Of a DNA stretch of 64,000 bases, positions 54,235 to 64,000 are shown in pieces. Numbering within the stretch: position 1 is the stretch's first letter; each line of letters begins with the position of its first letter. The stretch is from assembly GCA_902806595.1 (NCBI GenBank), contig CADCXC010000044.1, positions 558,001 to 622,000 of the forward strand. Reading direction: 5' to 3'. The notes beneath the pieces are model-generated. The model was given only the letters and a program-made list of their open reading frames with translations, did not search any database and was not told the DNA's origin. Source of the stretch: Pyrenopolyporus hunteri. Taxonomy: Eukaryota; Ascomycota; Sordariomycetes; Xylariales; Hypoxylaceae. The translations under genes and the position numbers were made by a program.

Positions 54235-54435
54235 TAATTCGATTCGATAAATTTAACTTTAATAAATAACCGATATCGAACTTTCGATCGAATGCGTCGC
54301 CGGAGCTTAAATATAAAATCGCGGTTTTTCGAATCGCGATTTATTTATTTTTCTTTTTTTTTATAATATTAACGAAATTTCATTTTTAATTTTTAATATT
54401 TTACGTCGTATTAATATTTAATCGATTAAAAATTT
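54235..54435 (+). repeat. Direct repeat D, right (probable LTR)
   Basis: Less mutated partner of 38995-39200. Contains cgatcgaatgcgtcgccgga, then a TATA-like aatataaaatcgcgg at about 54312. Its poly-T stretch (54350-54362) followed by ataatattaacg is shared with the left copy. Confidence 0.7.
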
Positions 54436-55003
54436 AATAAAATAAAATATTAAATTTATTAATTAATATTTATAAACGATTAAAAAAAATTTTAAACGAT
54501 TTAATTTTATAATTAAATTTATTAATAAATTTTTTAAAATTAAAATAAAATGATCGTATTAATGAAATTTAACGAATTATTTAAATAAATTTAAAATTTA
54601 AAATTTTAAATTATTTATAAATTATTTTTTTATAAAATAAAAATTTAAAAAATTTTTTATTTTAAAAAAATAATAACGATAAAATTTATTATATAAATTT
54701 TAAAATTAAAGCGATAATATATTTTTAAATAAAATTTAAAATTTATTAATAAAAATACTTTAATTATATTAATTCTAATAATTACGTTTAAACGAAAATT
54801 TAAAATTAAAATTAAAAATCTTATAATATTTAAATTTTTTATTACGATGAAATATAATAATTTTTTTATATTTAAAATTTCCTTTAAAATTTAAATTTTC
54901 GAAAGTTATAATATATATTAAAAATTTACTTTTTATATATATTATTAAATTAATAATACTTTTAAATTTTAAAATTTTAAATTTATATTAATATTTTTAT
55001 AAA

Positions 55004-55219
55004 TTATTAAAAAATAATAAAAGTAACCTAATAATTTTATTATTACGATTTTATTACGATTTATATAAAAAATAAATTTTTTTTTTAATTTTAAAAAAAT
55101 AAATATTATTGATTTAATTATTTTATAATATACGGTCGTTTTTAACGTTTATCGAATTTACATTTTTTACGTAATTATTTCGTATATAATATTTATTATA
55201 AGTTTTAATTTTTAATATT
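55004..55219 (+). repeat. Left direct repeat of LTR element 3
   Basis: Aligned to 57812-58028 with scattered C/T changes. The core around atacggtcg and cgaatttacattttt is almost identical. Confidence 0.65.
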
Positions 55220-55692
55220 ATAACGTTTTTTAACCGTATAAACCGTTTATAAAAAACGAATTCGATATAATATTATAAAAAATTATCGAAAATATAAAAT
55301 ATAAATTAACGAAAAAAATACGCATTTTATAATTATAATAATTAAAAAAATCCAAGTAAAATAATAATAATCGTAAAAGAACCTTTAAGAAAAAAATTAA
55401 TTACGAAAATCGAAAGATATTAATTATACGAATTTTTAAAAAGAATCGACGTAAAATCGAAATAATTTATAATAAAAAATAAAAAAGAAATTTATTTTAA
55501 ATTAACGAAAAAAATTAAATATTAATTCGCGATTATAATACGAAGTTAATTTAAAATAATTATTAATTTAATAGGTATATTTATTTTTATATAATTATTA
55601 CGTCGAAAAAAATAAATAAAAATTTAAATAATAATCGAATAATATAAAAATTGATTTAAATTAACGATATTTTCGTAAAATTTAAAAAAATC

Positions 55693-55985
55693 CGTAATTT
55701 AATGACGAAAATTTAATTTATAAAAGAAAAATAATTTCGTAATACGATTATTAAAACCCACTTAAAAATTTTTTAAAAAAACTTCGCGATTTAATTACGA
55801 AAATTTAAATAAAAATGAAATAACTTCGTAATTTAATTACGGAAATTTACCCGAGAATTTTTTTTTAAAAAACTTACGATTTAATTACGAAAATTTAATT
55901 TATAAAAGAAAAATAGTTTATAATTTAATTACGAAAACTTATTTAAAAAGTTTAAAATTTACGATTTAATCGCGTAAATTTACAT
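55693..55985 (+). repeat. Interspersed 22-bp motif, six copies
   Basis: The motif cgtaatttaattacgaaaattta recurs at about 55693, 55786, 55827, 55876, 55921 and 55961, spaced 40-90 bp. Its centre, taatttaatta, is palindromic, with cg on both sides. It may be part of a decayed coding repeat or a protein-binding array. Confidence 0.75.
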
Positions 55986-57811
55986 TAAAAACGATTATTT
56001 AATAGATATTATAATAAAGAAATTATAAAAATATTAATTTAAATAAAATTTTAAAAAAGTCGCGGTATAAAATTATAAAAGTCGATATTAATTATTATTT
56101 TATAACTTCAATATCGTTACGAAAACGTTATTTTAAAAAAATAATTAAAAAGTAAATTCGATTAATATAAAATAAAAAACGATCGCGTATTAATTACGAA
56201 AAAAATAAATAAAATAAAATTAAAATAACGTTATTAATTATATTTAAAAATTACCGTATTTTAAAATCGACGAAATTATTATAATATATTAATAATATAA
56301 TATAGAAAATGGTAAATAATATTTTATTAAAACCGTTAAATAAAATAAACGATAAAATATTTACGATTTTTATATAAAAATTAATAAAATATTAAATAAA
56401 TAATTACGATTTAATAATTATTTTATAAATAATATAATTATTATTTAATTTATTATAAATAAAATAATAATTAATTTAATTTTCGTTCGAATTAAATATT
56501 ATTAAAAAATTTATTAATTAAATTTACATTAAAATTCGTATTTAAATCGTTACGATTAAATTACGATTTCGTTATAAAAATTTTTTTATTAATACGTATA
56601 CGTTTAATAAAATTAATTATTTATAAATCGAAATCGATTAATAAAAACGTCGTAATATATAATAAAAAACTTACGAAAACATTTAATATAAATTTAAAAA
56701 AATTTATAAATAAAATAACGAAATAAAATTTATTTAAAAATTATTTTAAAATAATCGTAAAATCTAGTTAAATAATAAATTAAATATCGATTATAAATTC
56801 GATATAAATTAATTATAAAATAATAATACGAAAACTTTTTACGATATTTTTAAACATTATTAAACGACGTTTTTTATATTCGTTTTTAAATATTTTTAAA
56901 TAAATACTTTACATCGAAATCGACATATTAAATTAATTTTTTTACGTTATAATTTTTTTCGTATTATTAATTTAAAACGATTTAATTTTATTATATTAAT
57001 ATTATCGCCGTAAATATAATTATATGATTTTTAACCGGTTATAATAAATATATCGTACGATTATAATATAATTAATAAAAAAGATAAAAAGAATTTTAAA
57101 ATAAAACGTACGAAAAAATAAGTTCTTATATTAATTCGTTAAACCCTACATTTTATAAAAATAATTACGTTATAAAAAATTAATAATTAAATAAATAATA
57201 ATTACGGCGTTTATTTTTAAATATTTAATAATATTTTACATTCGTTTCGACGATTTCTTTAATTAAATAATTAAAATATCGATAATAAAAAATATCGAAA
57301 TTAATTAAATCGTTATTTATTTTCGCGAATATATAATAATTAAAAAAATATAATTCGAAGGAAAATTATTTCGGCGAATAATTCGAAAAAAAATCGTAAA
57401 CATATATAATAAATTATCGATATTAAAAAAAATAATAAAAAATAACGATAAATCCGCGTAAATATTTATGAATTTTTTTACGATTAAATAAATAAAATAA
57501 TTACGATTTTATAATAAAGTCGAAACGAAAATAAACGAAAAAATATAAAAAGATTTTACGTAAATTTAAATAAAACATCGATAACGTTATAATGAAATTA
57601 TTATAAAAAAATAATTATGAAAATAAAAAGTTTAAAATGTTTTATAAAAAAACACGGGGTGATTATTAATGAAATTATAATAAAAAAACGGTCGTAATAT
57701 AAAATACCGTTTTAAAATAAAAAAATTAATTATTTCGTAACGAAATAAATATTTATTTTAAACGACTTTAAATAATTTCGAAAACGAAATTATAACGAAA
57801 AAAAAATAACT

Positions 57812-58028
57812 TTATTAAAAAATAATAAAAATAACGTAATAATCTCAATATTACGACTTTATAATAATTTATATAAAAAATAATTTTCTTTTTTAAATTT
57901 AAAAAAAATAAACGTTATTAATTTAATTATTTTATAATATACGGTCGTTTTCGATACCCGTCGAATTTACATTTTTTATATAATTATTTTATATATAATA
58001 TTTATTATAAACTTTAATTTTTTAATAT
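57812..58028 (+). repeat. Right direct repeat of LTR element 3
   Basis: Partner of 55004-55219. Retains tcgatacccgtcg where the left has taacgtttatcg. Confidence 0.65.
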
Positions 58029-58400
58029 ATTTAAAAAATGAAAATAATTATAATTAACGGATTATAATTAAAAATAAAAAATACGATTATAAATAAAATT
58101 AAAACATTAAAATATTAAAATATATTTAATTTTTAAAAACATTATAATTAAATATAATTTTATTAAATTAATAAAATTAAAATTTAATATAAAACTTAAA
58201 TAATAAATATAAAATTTATAAATTTTAAATTAAAATATTAATTTAATTTCGATTATAAATATAATATTATAATATTATTATAATTATATTTAAAAGTCGT
58301 AATACGTAATTATTTTATTAAATAATATATTTTAATTCGAATTATTTCGTATTTTTTTTATTAAATTATAAATTAATAAATTTTCTTATAATAATTTAAT

Positions 58401-58787
58401 TATATAGTAATAATGGTGGTATATTTAACGTTTAGGTAAATTTATTTAAGTATTAAATATTAAAAATTCGTATCTTTATATAAAATATAAAACGATTAAA
58501 ATAAAAGTTAATTTTCAAAAAAAATCTCGTATTAATGTATTATTATTATATAAGAGATTATTTAATAGTTAAAAAAAATCGAGTATTTTATAAAATTAAT
58601 ATAAAACTTTTAAATATTTTCCGATAATATTTTTTATAAGATTAATATATGATAAAGGTCGACGTTAGAAAAAACCTAGCCGTTTTTTTAAAGGGAGGGT
58701 TTTTTTAATTGTAACGGGATTCGAACTTACGTATATTAATGTCCTACGTTAATGTAAGTTAAACGTTTAATTATTGCGTTATACGGT
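58401..58787 (-). mobile_element. tRNA-derived SINE, copy 2
   Basis: Minus-strand copy of the SINE at 42089-42470, 387 bp. A 12-bp target-site duplication, taataatttaat, lies at 58389-58400 and 58788-58799. The B box is better preserved (gttcgaatcccg on the minus strand, 58716-58728). The A box is RIPped. The tail at the left is a short run of gta triplets, the complement of tac. The middle matches copy 1 closely, including aaaaaaccctccc and aaaacggctagg. Confidence 0.88.
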
Positions 58788-58847
58788 TAATAATTTAATG
58801 ATATTATATATAAATAAATTTTTATTTTTATTTTTATTTAATTTATT

Positions 58848-59114
58848 ATTATTATTATTTTTTTTACGCCGTATATTTATATATATATTATAAAAATATA
58901 AAAGTATACGATTTTATTATTTAATAATAATTCGAGTAAAAATCGTTCGTTCGAATAAAATTTACTTTGTTATAATTTTTTTTCGACTACGTTATTTAAC
59001 GATATAAATTTTTTCTTTAAAACTTTAAAAATTTACGCTTTTAATAAATATAATTAAATTCGATAAAAGAAAATTATTTAGTATTTTTTTATTTTTTTTT
59101 ATTTTTTTAAGCCG
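58848..59114 (-). mobile_element. LINE-B copy 4, strongly 5'-truncated
   Basis: Only 267 bp of the LINE-B 3' end, starting with an ATT run and then ttttttacgccgtatattta, the complement of the family's 3' end. A 15-bp target-site duplication, tttatttaatttatt, flanks it at 58833-58847 and 59115-59129. This supports LINE-B moving by target-primed reverse transcription. Confidence 0.85.
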
Positions 59115-59129
59115 TTTATTTAATTTATT

Positions 59130-59549
59130 TTTAAAAAATAAAACCGTAAAATTTTATTTTTTATTTATAAATTTAAATGTTATTTTTATTTTTATTTTAA
59201 AATTTTCGATTTAATTTAATATATTTAAAAAAAATATAAATTAATTAAACGTATATTTAAATAACGTGATTAATTAATTAATCGAAAAAAATAATATAAT
59301 TATTATTATTATTTATAAATAAAAATATTTTTAATTTCATTTCGATAATATAAATTATTTTACGAAAATTAAATTACATTATATATATATATACTTTATT
59401 TAATTATTTATTTATAACGAAATCATATATTTTTTAAATAAAATAAATTACGACGTCGATATTTAAAATATAAAAAAAAATTAATAAATTTTATTATTAT
59501 TATTAAATTAAAAAGAAAAATTCGTATAAATTTAAATTTAAATTATACA
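59130..59549. other. RIPped spacer
   Basis: No recognisable element or gene between LINE-B copy 4 and the Helitron-like element; only saturated AT-rich sequence. Confidence 0.5.
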
Positions 59550-60462
59550 TTAAAAATTACCTTCGTAAAATAATATAATAACTTTCGATTTTTTTCGAAT
59601 TTTACGATTATATTTATAATTATATATTTTTTAATATAATTATTAATATAATTATTAATATAATTTTTAATTTTTATAAAAAATTACCCGTATTATTTTT
59701 CGAAAAATCGTCGCGAAAAATCATTTTATATTATTTTTCGATAAAATCGTTACGAAAAGTTACTTTTATTACTTTTCGATAAAATTGTCGCGAAAAGTTA
59801 TTTTTATTTTTTTTTCGATAAAATCGTCGCGAAAAATTACTTTATATTATTTTTCGATAAAATTGTTACGAAAAATTACTTTTATTATTTTTCGACGAAA
59901 TAATCGCGAAAGTTTATTTTATATTATTCTTTTAAAAATTTTTCGAAAAAATCGTTTCGAATAATTATTCGTATAATTTTTTTATATTTAATTTTAAATA
60001 TATAATTCGAAAAACTCTTCGAAAAATATTATAAAAAATACGTTAATTTAAAATTAAATTTATATAATTAAATTTATATAATAAAATTTATATAATTAAA
60101 TTTATATAATTATATTTATATAATTATATTTATATAATTAAATTTATATAATTATATTTATATAATTAAATTTATATAATTAAATTTATATAATTAAATT
60201 TATATTTATAATTAATTTAATTTAATTAATAAAATCGTTTATTAAAATGTAAATAATTTTAAATATAATAATTACGATATATATAACGATTTAATTAATT
60301 AAATAAAAACGTAATATAAATTATTACGTAAAATATAATATAACGTAATATAATATAATATAATATATAATTAATATAACTTAAAAAATATAATTCGTAA
60401 ATTATTACGTAATTAATTTTTTTTAAAAAATTTAAAATAATATTTCGAAAAAACTTTAAATA
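59550..60462 (-). mobile_element. Non-autonomous Helitron-like element, RIPped
   Basis: Minus orientation, 913 bp. The 3' end, the complement of ggtaatttttaa, is at 59550. The 5' end, the complement of tatttaaagtttt, is at 60462. Flanks are A/T-type with no duplication. Inside are a RIPped 38-bp minisatellite (59690-59960) and 14-bp tataattaaattta repeats (60055-60200). Confidence 0.8.
59690..59960 (-). repeat. 38-bp minisatellite, RIPped
   Basis: About seven units with ttttcgataaaatcgtcgcg and aaaagttacttttattac blocks, the inverted and RIPped form of the array at 48030-48355. Confidence 0.82.
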
Positions 60463-62634
60463 TAAAAAATGTTTTAAATATACGTAATAATTCTAATATA
60501 TTAAAAACTTTTTTTATATTATTTTCGATAAATAATAAATTTTTAATTTATCGAAAGAAATTTAAAAACTTTTATAAAATTATTATAATGTCGAATAAAA
60601 ATATAACCGTCGTTTTTAATATATTTAATAATATATTTACATTTAAAAACTTTTATATTAAACCCTATATTTAATTAAAAAAAACTTTATATTATTTAAA
60701 AAATTTAAAATTAAATTATTTAAATTGATTTTTAACTTTAATAATTATTTAATTATTTCGAAAAAAACTTATATATTAATAATTTTTTTATATCGTTAAA
60801 TTACATATTATTAATAAAAAATTTTACTTTTATTATTAAATTATAAACGAACGAAAAAGTTATTATATAAAAAATTTTTTATAAAATATTAAATATAAAA
60901 AAATTTAACGTTTTATTTAAAAAAATATTTTACGACTTAAAATTTACGATATAATTATACATTAAAATATTACGATTTTTAAATTATATATAATTCGTAA
61001 AATTAAAAATAAAAACACCATTCATCTTATAAAAAATTTCGTTTAATAATTTAAAATTACGATAATTTTAATAAAAATATATTATAACGTATATATTTAT
61101 TATTTAAAAAATTACTTACCGAATTATATTAATTTTAACATTTATATTACGTCGTAAAAAAATAAAAAATATAATATAAAATATTATAATAATTTATATT
61201 AAATTTAAAATATCGATATAAGAAATTACTTTCGCATATTTATTAAGTAAATTAAAATATATTATTACGCGTTATTAAATATTAATATAATTTTATAAAA
61301 TTATATATTTATTAATTTAAAATTTATTCGTTTTATTATTAATAAAAATTATATATAAAATTATTAATTTTCCATTTTTATTTATTTATAATAAATTTTT
61401 AATAAATTTTCTAAATTTATCGATTTATAAATTTATACTTTTATTATTTACGAACGATTTATTAAGGAAAATATATAAATATAAATTATAAATGATATTA
61501 TTTATTAAATATAAATAAATTATTTATAATATATTTATTAATAAAATTTATTATATAATTAATATCGTTTTAAAATATTTACTATTTTTTAAAAAATTTT
61601 TCGTTTTATATATAAATTTTTTTTATATTAATATTTAATATAAATAAAAAATATTAACGAAAAAATATTAATAATTAATTTAATACTTTTAGAATAATTA
61701 TATAAAAATCGGAAAATTAATAATATTTAATAAATTTACGATTCGTATAATTTTATAAACGTAATAATAAAAACGATTTTTAATAAAATTATATAAATTT
61801 TTATAAAAAATAATTAAATTAATTTACAATTAAAAATTAAATAAAATAAATAATAATTAATTAATTCAAATATATATTATTTCGAAATATATATTTTTTA
61901 AAAAAATTTTATATATTTTCGTTTATATAAAAAAACTTTTTTTACGATTTTTTTAATAAATAATTTTAAAAATTTATAATATAAAATTTTTTTAAGTTTT
62001 TTTTATTTTTTTTAAGAAATTATATTTTAATATTTTTTTATACATTTATTTATTATAGTTTTACGTAAATTACGGGGAATAAAAAATATATAAAAAAAAC
62101 TTCAAAATATAATTTTTTTTTTAAAAAAAAATAAAAAAAAAAATAAAAAAAATTTCGTTTAAAAAATATATATAATTATTTATTTTTAAAAGAATAAAAA
62201 AAATAATATATCGTATAAAATGTTTATATTTATACATATAAATGAATTTTAAAATATAAAAATCGTAGTTTAATTAATTATAAAATTAATAATAAAATTA
62301 AAATAATCGTTAAAAAATAAAATTATATAATAATTTTAATTTTTAAATAAATAAATTCGTTAAAAAATATATTTAATAAAAGAATCGTTATTTTATAAAA
62401 TGTATTAAAATATACGAAATTACGTATAATTAGTTTAAATTAAATTTAATTAATTATAATTTATAATAAATTTATTAATTATTTATTAATTATTTTATCG
62501 AAATTTATAATTATTTTTTTAATTATATATAATAATTTTTTTAAAAAATTTATTATTAAATATTTCGTCCGAAATTAATTTTATTTTATCGTAATTAATT
62601 TTATTAAAATTTTTTTATTTAATATATATATTAA
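60463..62634. other. RIPped spacer without recognisable element
   Basis: 2.2 kb of saturated RIP sequence with stops in all frames. No similarity to other parts of the window was noticed by eye. Confidence 0.45.
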
Positions 62635-63425
62635 AAATTAATATTTACATTATTTATTTTTAATATCGGGTTTTTATCCGTATTATTAATATAAAAAATA
62701 CATTTCTTATTTTTTACTCGATTTTATTAACGAATTTTTATATAAAAATATAATAAATTAAATAATTTTTTCGAAAACGGATACGTTTTTTAATTTAATT
62801 TTTTATATATATTAAATTATTTTTTATATTTTAATATCTTTACTTTTATATCTTATTTAATTTAAAGATATAAAATATAAAAATTACATCGTTAATTTTA
62901 CATTAATTAAAAATTTTTAATAATATTAATTTTATATCGATATATTTATTATTTTAAAAATTATTTAAATATAAAATTAATTTTATATAAATGTTTAAAA
63001 ATATAAATAATAATTCGAAATAATTATATAATTTTTTTTATAGTCGTATATTTTTTTAATACCTTTTAATATTTTAAAATATATATAGAAAATTAACTTT
63101 ATATTTAAATATTTTTTAAAATAAAACATATATCGATATGAAATTTATACTATTAAAAAATTTAATTAACGCGAAATTAACGATATAATTTTTATATTTT
63201 ATATCTTTAAAATAAATAAAATATAAAAATATATATAATAAAATATATAATAAAAATTATATATAATTAAATTAATTAAAAAATATATAAAATATATATT
63301 ATATATTAATACGATTATATATAAATTTATATATAAACTTATTAAATATAATATATATTTTAATATATTAATAATACGAATAAAAGTTAATATTAAAAAA
63401 TAATAATATAAATATTAATCTTTTA
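62635..63425. mobile_element. Foldback element copy 3, uninterrupted, RIPped
   Basis: About 790 bp matching the intact element at 46347-47119 from end to end. The left end reads attaatatttacattattt then tatcgggtttttatccgta; the intact element has tatcgggccttatccgta there. The right end reads aataatacgaataaaag then aataatataaatattaat. Differences are nearly all C/T and G/A, making this the cleanest pair for measuring RIP in the window. Confidence 0.85.
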
Positions 63426-63439
63426 TATATTTATTAATA

Positions 63440-64000
63440 AATTAAAAATAATTTTATTAAATAAATAAAATTAACATTAAATTAAAACGAATATTTTAAA
63501 AATTATAATATATAATTATTTTATTAATTAATATATTTTAATTTCGAAAAAAATTTAAATAATAAAAAAATTACCGTTAAATTTAATTTTATATTTAATA
63601 ATATAAAAAATACCTACGTTTTTCGTAATACGAAAAAATTTAATATTTATATAATTTTAATTTTAAATAATATTAAAAACGTTAACGTTTCGAAACTTTC
63701 TATTATTTCTTTTAAAAAAAAATTTAAAAAATAAAAAAAAATTATAATAATCGAGTAATTTTAAATTTAAATTTTTTACGAAACTTTTTCGACTTTTATC
63801 GTAATTTAATTTAAAACGAAATTCGAATTATTTTAAATATAATTAAACGTAATAAATTATATTTCGTTTAAAAATATTTAATAATAAATATTTATATCGT
63901 TTATTAAAATATAATATAAATATTTAAAATATTAACGTAAATATTAAAAAATAAATATAATAAAAACGTAATAATTATTTAAAAATTATAATTTATAAAA
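63440..64000 (+). mobile_element. LINE-B copy 5, partial, running off the window
   Basis: Reverse complement of about 34210-34740, with one extra segment of about 90 bp near 63860-63950 that is absent from the other copy. It retains acgtttttcgtaat and attataataatcgagtaat. The left boundary, close to the end of foldback copy 3, is approximate. Confidence 0.65.

Larger units (their letters stand above)
55004..58030. mobile_element. Probable small LTR retrotransposon 3 (about 3 kb)
   Basis: Direct repeats of about 215 bp at 55004-55219 and 57812-58028 share ttattaaaaaataataaaa at the start and a well-conserved block, tataatatacggtcgttttn, at about 55126 and 57934. A purine-rich stretch (about 57795-57806) precedes the right copy. 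The interior is 2.6 kb, too short for full Gag-Pol, so it would be a deleted or non-autonomous element. No TSD was found, so two repeats of another kind remain possible. Confidence 0.5.

Overview
This window is repeat-induced point mutation (RIP) heterochromatin from a filamentous ascomycete (Pezizomycotina). It is a graveyard of nested transposons with no intact protein-coding gene. Almost every surviving C is followed by G. CpA and TpG are nearly absent, TpA is in large excess, and CpG is retained. That is the product of C-to-T mutation at CpA on both strands (fungal RIP), not simple AT bias and not CpG-methylation decay. The species cannot be named from this sequence. The unbroken 64 kb of such DNA would fit a centromere or another large AT-rich isochore.

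The layout becomes readable when repeats are compared within the window and their target-site duplications (TSDs) are used. (1) 1-15.3 kb: a plus-strand LINE-like element ('LINE-B', 3' AAT tail) is split by an LTR retrotransposon (942-8522, LTRs of about 268 bp, 5-bp TSD). That retrotransposon carries a truncated minus-strand 'LINE-A' copy (5478-6795, 14-bp TSD). The LINE-B tail is itself interrupted by a long-inverted-repeat (foldback) element, which contains a Helitron-like element, which contains a second Helitron-like element in the opposite direction. (2) 17.2-36 kb: a second LINE-B copy (minus strand) is interrupted by a 547-bp LINE-A fragment (15-bp TSD) and by an 11.7-kb autonomous Helitron (21110-32820). 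The Helitron still shows a decayed Rep/Pif1-helicase gene. (3) 36-37.4 kb: a third LINE-B copy ending in about 340 bp of (AAT)n. (4) About 39-54.4 kb: a probable second LTR retrotransposon, split by a foldback element. The foldback carries a tRNA-derived SINE and a probably full-length LINE-A. The LINE-A in turn carries a nearly unmutated foldback element (46347-47119, 8-bp TSD) and a lightly mutated Helitron derivative with a 38-bp minisatellite. (5) 55-64 kb: a probable small LTR element, a second SINE copy, a truncated LINE-B, another Helitron derivative, another foldback copy and the start of another LINE-B.

The families form partnerships. The five Helitron-type copies share termini, so the 11.7-kb copy is the likely source of the machinery for the four short ones. 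The SINE carries a 3' end homologous to LINE-A, so LINE-A probably mobilised it. Degree of RIP gives a relative age: LINE-B, the LTR elements and most foldback copies are saturated; the 11.7-kb Helitron is intermediate and mutated in strand-specific patches; the foldback at 46.3-47.1 kb is essentially unmutated and must be young. All boundaries come from by-eye alignment, so family names beyond 'Helitron' and 'tRNA-derived SINE' are provisional.
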